In this document: piece by piece, positions 44,572-47,447 of the stretch
Layout: the number at the start of each line of letters is the position of its first letter
Numbering within the stretch: position 1 is the first letter of the stretch
DNA from: Sulfuriferula multivorans
GTDB taxonomy: Bacteria > Pseudomonadota > Gammaproteobacteria > Burkholderiales > Sulfuriferulaceae
Reading direction: 5' to 3'
Length of the DNA: 47,447 nt
Assembly (NCBI RefSeq): GCF_003851125.1
Contig: NZ_BGOW01000030.1
Span: forward strand, 1-47,447
Program-made: the position numbers and the translations under genes
Notes under the pieces: generated by a model
Told to the model about the DNA's origin: nothing
Databases searched by the model: none
What the model saw: only the letters and a program-made list of their open reading frames with translations

Positions 44572-46929
44572 TTATCGCATGCCAGCCTGCCAATATCGCT
44601 GTCGGGTTTGCCGCCAGGCTGCAACACTGGGCGCCTGGCCCGGAACAAAATTCACTTCTACCGCCCCATCGCTGTCAGAGCGCAACAAACGGCTGCCCTG
44701 CCCTGCATAGCGCGCCACGATATCGCCGCGCGGGTGACCAAAGCGGTTGCGATATCCCACCGTGAATACGGTGATGACAGGATGCACGGTAGCAACAAAA
44801 TCCGGCGTAGACGAAGTGCGGCTGCCATGATGCGGGGCGACCAGCAAGGTGGCGGGCAATTGCTCAGGCACGCTGGCCAGCAGTTCGGCCTCATCGCGCG
44901 CTTCGATGTCGGCGGATAACAATGCGCTGCCGCCCGCGGCAGCCACTTTCAGCACGCAGCCGCGATTGTTGTCTTTCAGGCTGGCATTGTCATAGCTGGC
45001 CTGCGTGGGGTGCAGCACGGCAAAATTCACCCCGTCCCATTGCCAGTGCTGCCCGGCCACACAGCGCAGGCTGCGCACTCCGGCTGACAGCGCCGGGTGC
45101 GTGGCGGGCAGCGAACTGGCGAGCCAGCCTGCCGGCACTTCGCGCAGCACCGACAACGCGCCGCCGCTGTGATCATTATCGTCGTGCGACACGATCAGGC
45201 CGTCGAGCCGCGTCACGCCTTCGCCGCGCAGATACGGCACGATGATCCGGCTGCCGCTGTCGGATTCAGCCGTATAGCGCGGCCCGGTGTCGAACAGCAG
45301 GGCGTGATGTGCAGTGCGCACCAGCACTGCCAGCCCCTGCCCCACATCCAGCACGGTCACCAAAAGCGCACCCGGCGCAGGATGCGGCGCTGGCGTCAGC
45401 AGGGCGGGCAGGATCAGCAGCGCCCCCACCCAGCGTGCCGGAAAGCCGCGCGGCAGCAGCAGCCACAACACGCCCAGCAGCGCCAGCATGATGGCGGCGG
45501 CACCCGGTTCGGGCTGTTGCCACAACGCCAGCGGCAGGCGCGCCAGCCAGTCCAGTACCCACACGCACCCGGCCATCAGCCAGTGCGCGGCATACAGCAG
45601 CCAGTCCATGCCCGGCACACTGCCGGCCAGCGCCAGCGGTGTCACGCCGAAACTCACCAGCGGTATGGCAAATGCATTGGCCAGCGGCGAGACCAGCGAC
45701 AGCTGGCCAAACAGCAGCAACAGGACCGGCGCCAATGCCAGCGTCACCGCCCATTGCGTCGCCAGCCAGGCGCGCAGCCAGTGCGGCTTGCCGACCCGTG
45801 CGGTGGTGGCGAACAGCATCGCCGCGACCGCACCGAACGATAGCCAGAATCCCGCCGCCAGCACCGCCCACGGATCAAGCAGCACGACCACCAGCAATGC
45901 CCACAGCAGCACGCGGGTCGGCGCAATCACGCGTCCCGACCACAATGCCACGGCTACTACCAGCAGCATGTAGAGCGTGCGTTGCGCCGGAACCGCAAAT
46001 CCTGCCAGCAGCACATACAGCAGCGCCGTGAACGCCCCTGCCAGCACTGCCGCGCGCCGTGCCGGCAGCCGCAGAGTCAGACGCACGCTGCGCCGCCACA
46101 ACCAGTACACCAGCGCAAACGCCAACCCGGAGAGCATGGTCACATGCAAACCGGAGATGGAAATCAAATGCGTAATTCCGGTGCGCTGGTACAGCGCCCA
46201 TTGCACGGGCGGGATGGCGGACTGATCGCCAATCACCAGCGCCTTCAGCACCCCGGCGTAGGAGTCGCCCGCCAGCACGCGGTCAATGCGCAATGCGATG
46301 GCTTCACGCACTGCCTCCACCGCATAGCCGGGGCGCAGCACGAAGACACGCAAACGCCGGTTATCGGCGCTGTCGCGCACGTTACCAATGGCGCGCAGAT
46401 TACGTTCCAGAAACCAGGCCTCCAGGTCGAACACATGAGGATTGGCGTTGGCGTGCGGACGGCGCAGGCGCACCGTGAAACGCCAGCGCTCACCCGCAAG
46501 CACACGCGGGGCATTGGGTAGCGGCTTGCCGTTGAAGGCCGTGGTGTAAGTGTTGAGCTGGATATGGTGCGGCACCTGCGCACCGGGGGTGATGACTTGC
46601 TCGACATCAAATTCAAAGCGCTGGCCGTGTTCGGTCTTGACCGGCAGGTTGGCCACCACGCCACTGAGAACGATGTCCACGCCTTCCCACGCCGGCGGCA
46701 GCGCGTCCTGCATACGCTGTCCGGCGACCGCCGCGGCAAACAGAAATCCGGCGCCAAACAGCGTGCCCAGCAACAGTCCGCGGCGTATTGCACCAAGCAG
46801 CTGGTGGCGCGGCAACCAGTAGGCAGTAGCCAATAACGGCAAGCCCCACGCCCAAGCCAGATCGGGCAGCAGCGCCTGCTGTTGCAGCAGCCACACGCCC
46901 GCGACGAAGGCAAGAATGCCACTGCGCAT
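44572..46929 (-). CDS. comEC: ComEC/Rec2-type DNA uptake channel
   Basis: 785 residues. An N-terminal membrane segment and OB-like DUF4131 region precede the competence domain, beginning around QRTGITHLISISGLHVTMLSGL. Many hydrophobic helices follow, then a C-terminal metallo-beta-lactamase domain (about 525-785) with LDVGQGLAVLVR, IVSHDDNDHSGG and LLVAPHHGSRTSS. It moves single-stranded DNA across the inner membrane in natural transformation. The start at 46929 follows the P-type ATPase stop by 3 bp. No other competence genes are in view. Confidence 0.93.
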   Translation of the reverse strand: MRSGILAFVAGVWLLQQQALLPDLAWAWGLPLLATAYWLPRHQLLGAIRRGLLLGTLFGAGFLFAAAVAGQRMQDALPPAWEGVDIVLSGVVANLPVKTEHGQRFEFDVEQVITPGAQVPHHIQLNTYTTAFNGKPLPNAPRVLAGERWRFTVRLRRPHANANPHVFDLEAWFLERNLRAIGNVRDSADNRRLRVFVLRPGYAVEAVREAIALRIDRVLAGDSYAGVLKALVIGDQSAIPPVQWALYQRTGITHLISISGLHVTMLSGLAFALVYWLWRRSVRLTLRLPARRAAVLAGAFTALLYVLLAGFAVPAQRTLYMLLVVAVALWSGRVIAPTRVLLWALLVVVLLDPWAVLAAGFWLSFGAVAAMLFATTARVGKPHWLRAWLATQWAVTLALAPVLLLLFGQLSLVSPLANAFAIPLVSFGVTPLALAGSVPGMDWLLYAAHWLMAGCVWVLDWLARLPLALWQQPEPGAAAIMLALLGVLWLLLPRGFPARWVGALLILPALLTPAPHPAPGALLVTVLDVGQGLAVLVRTAHHALLFDTGPRYTAESDSGSRIIVPYLRGEGVTRLDGLIVSHDDNDHSGGALSVLREVPAGWLASSLPATHPALSAGVRSLRCVAGQHWQWDGVNFAVLHPTQASYDNASLKDNNRGCVLKVAAAGGSALLSADIEARDEAELLASVPEQLPATLLVAPHHGSRTSSTPDFVATVHPVITVFTVGYRNRFGHPRGDIVARYAGQGSRLLRSDSDGAVEVNFVPGQAPSVAAWRQTRQRYWQAGMR

Positions 46930-46932
46930 CGG

Positions 46933-47447
46933 CTAGAGCGGTCGCCCGAAACGCTTGAACACCTCGAACCAGGCAACGCTCGCCACCCCCGCCGCCAGAC
47001 ACAGCAACAGATCTTCCGGATGTAACACACCGAAGTGGAACAGCGCACGCAGGCCCGGCACGGCCAGCACCAGCGTCAGTGCCGCGATGGCGCCACCCAC
47101 TACCCACCATAGCGCCGGGTTGGAGTTGCGCAGCGTGGTCAGGGCCGTGTGCGACCAGGAGCGGTTGGCAAAAATCAGGCCGAGATTGGCGACCACCAGC
47201 GCGACGAAAGCCAGAGTGCGCGCCTCATCCCCACCCTGGCCGCGTGCCAGCGCCACGGCATATACGGCAAGTACAATCAGCAGTACGGCGACCCCTTGCA
47301 GCAGGCTGAGCAGCAGTGTGCGCATGCCGAACAGGGGCACTGCCGGGTCGCGCGGGGGGCGGCGCATCAGGTCCGGTTCCTCGCGTTCGGCCTCGAACAC
47401 GATGGAGCAGGCGGGATCGATAATGAACTGCAGAAAAACAATATGCA
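46933..47447 (-). CDS. Cation-transporting P-type ATPase, C-terminal part (cut by window end)
   Basis: The last 170 residues of a gene that continues past 47447. Reading in from the edge gives HIVFLQFIIDPACSIVFEAE, then RPPRDPAVPLFGMRTLLLSLLQG and four further hydrophobic helices, ending FKRFGRPL. The LQF-IIDPACSIVFEAE stretch and following helices (M6-M10 region) are typical of P2-type cation ATPases (Ca2+/Mg2+-like). The catalytic DKTGT and ion-site residues lie outside the window, so ion specificity cannot be judged. Confidence 0.85.
   Translation of the reverse strand, partial: HIVFLQFIIDPACSIVFEAEREEPDLMRRPPRDPAVPLFGMRTLLLSLLQGVAVLLIVLAVYAVALARGQGGDEARTLAFVALVVANLGLIFANRSWSHTALTTLRNSNPALWWVVGGAIAALTLVLAVPGLRALFHFGVLHPEDLLLCLAAGVASVAWFEVFKRFGRPL

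Noticed and set aside
42320-44710. A 796-codon open frame on the plus strand opposite relA
   Set aside because: It mirrors relA, which has all RelA motifs on the minus strand. The mirror translation is His/Gln/Ala-rich with no family character.

Overview
The window looks like a chromosomal segment of a betaproteobacterium, probably of the Nitrosomonadales (Gallionella/Sulfuricella-like). This is inferred from gene order and protein character: surE-pcm-nlpD-rpoS, the thrS-infC-rpmI-rplT-pheS-pheT-ihfA-merR block, alaA-hom-thrC, fliA, and TauE/DsrE-type sulfur-linked genes. No rRNA operon, CRISPR array or prophage is visible.

Layout. Positions 1-1760: a degenerate edge with a complete IS4-family element, whose transposase carries a one-base frameshift, next to a decayed C-terminal scrap of a CapA-like gene. 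1762-6105: an RNase Z-like hydrolase, a flavin reductase-like protein, and a universal stress protein/TauE exporter/TIGR02186 operon. 6152-13323 (minus strand): a DinG-type helicase, the flagellar sigma factor FliA with no flagellar genes beside it, and the alaA-hom-thrC amino-acid cluster. 13464-17847: an Mth938-domain protein, then yrfG-rpoS-nlpD-pcm-surE on the minus strand. 17915-25701 (minus strand): tRNA-Pro(GGG), then the translation block merR/ihfA/pheT/pheS/rplT/rpmI/infC/thrS, headed by tRNA-Val(GAC). infC appears to start at AUC. Between tRNA-Val and thrS lies an 18-residue threonine-rich leader peptide followed by a perfect intrinsic terminator, which has the layout of a threonine-responsive transcription attenuator. 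25911-27815: pirin, DoxX, DsrE-like and S4-domain genes, with a palindromic intergenic repeat.

27971-41063 is the most distinctive part: a cyclic-nucleotide signalling island. It holds a class II cyclic-nucleotide phosphodiesterase, a secreted protein I do not recognise, and a minus-strand operon of three small cyclic-nucleotide-binding-domain proteins with an NTT/MFS-like membrane protein fused to HEAT-like repeats. A plus-strand run follows: an outer-membrane beta-barrel-like protein, an orphan ABC-type substrate-binding lipoprotein-like or periplasmic protein, a hybrid sensor kinase (HAMP-GAF-HisKA-HATPase-REC-REC), a single-domain response regulator, and a receiver-cyclase. Synthesis, degradation, binding and sensory input are therefore all encoded within about 13 kb. 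The cyclase has Glu and Ser where adenylate cyclases carry their purine-selecting Lys and Asp/Thr, so its product may not be cAMP.

41086-47447 (minus strand): a UMF1-type MFS transporter, relA, comEC, and the 3' end of a cation-transporting P-type ATPase cut by the window edge.
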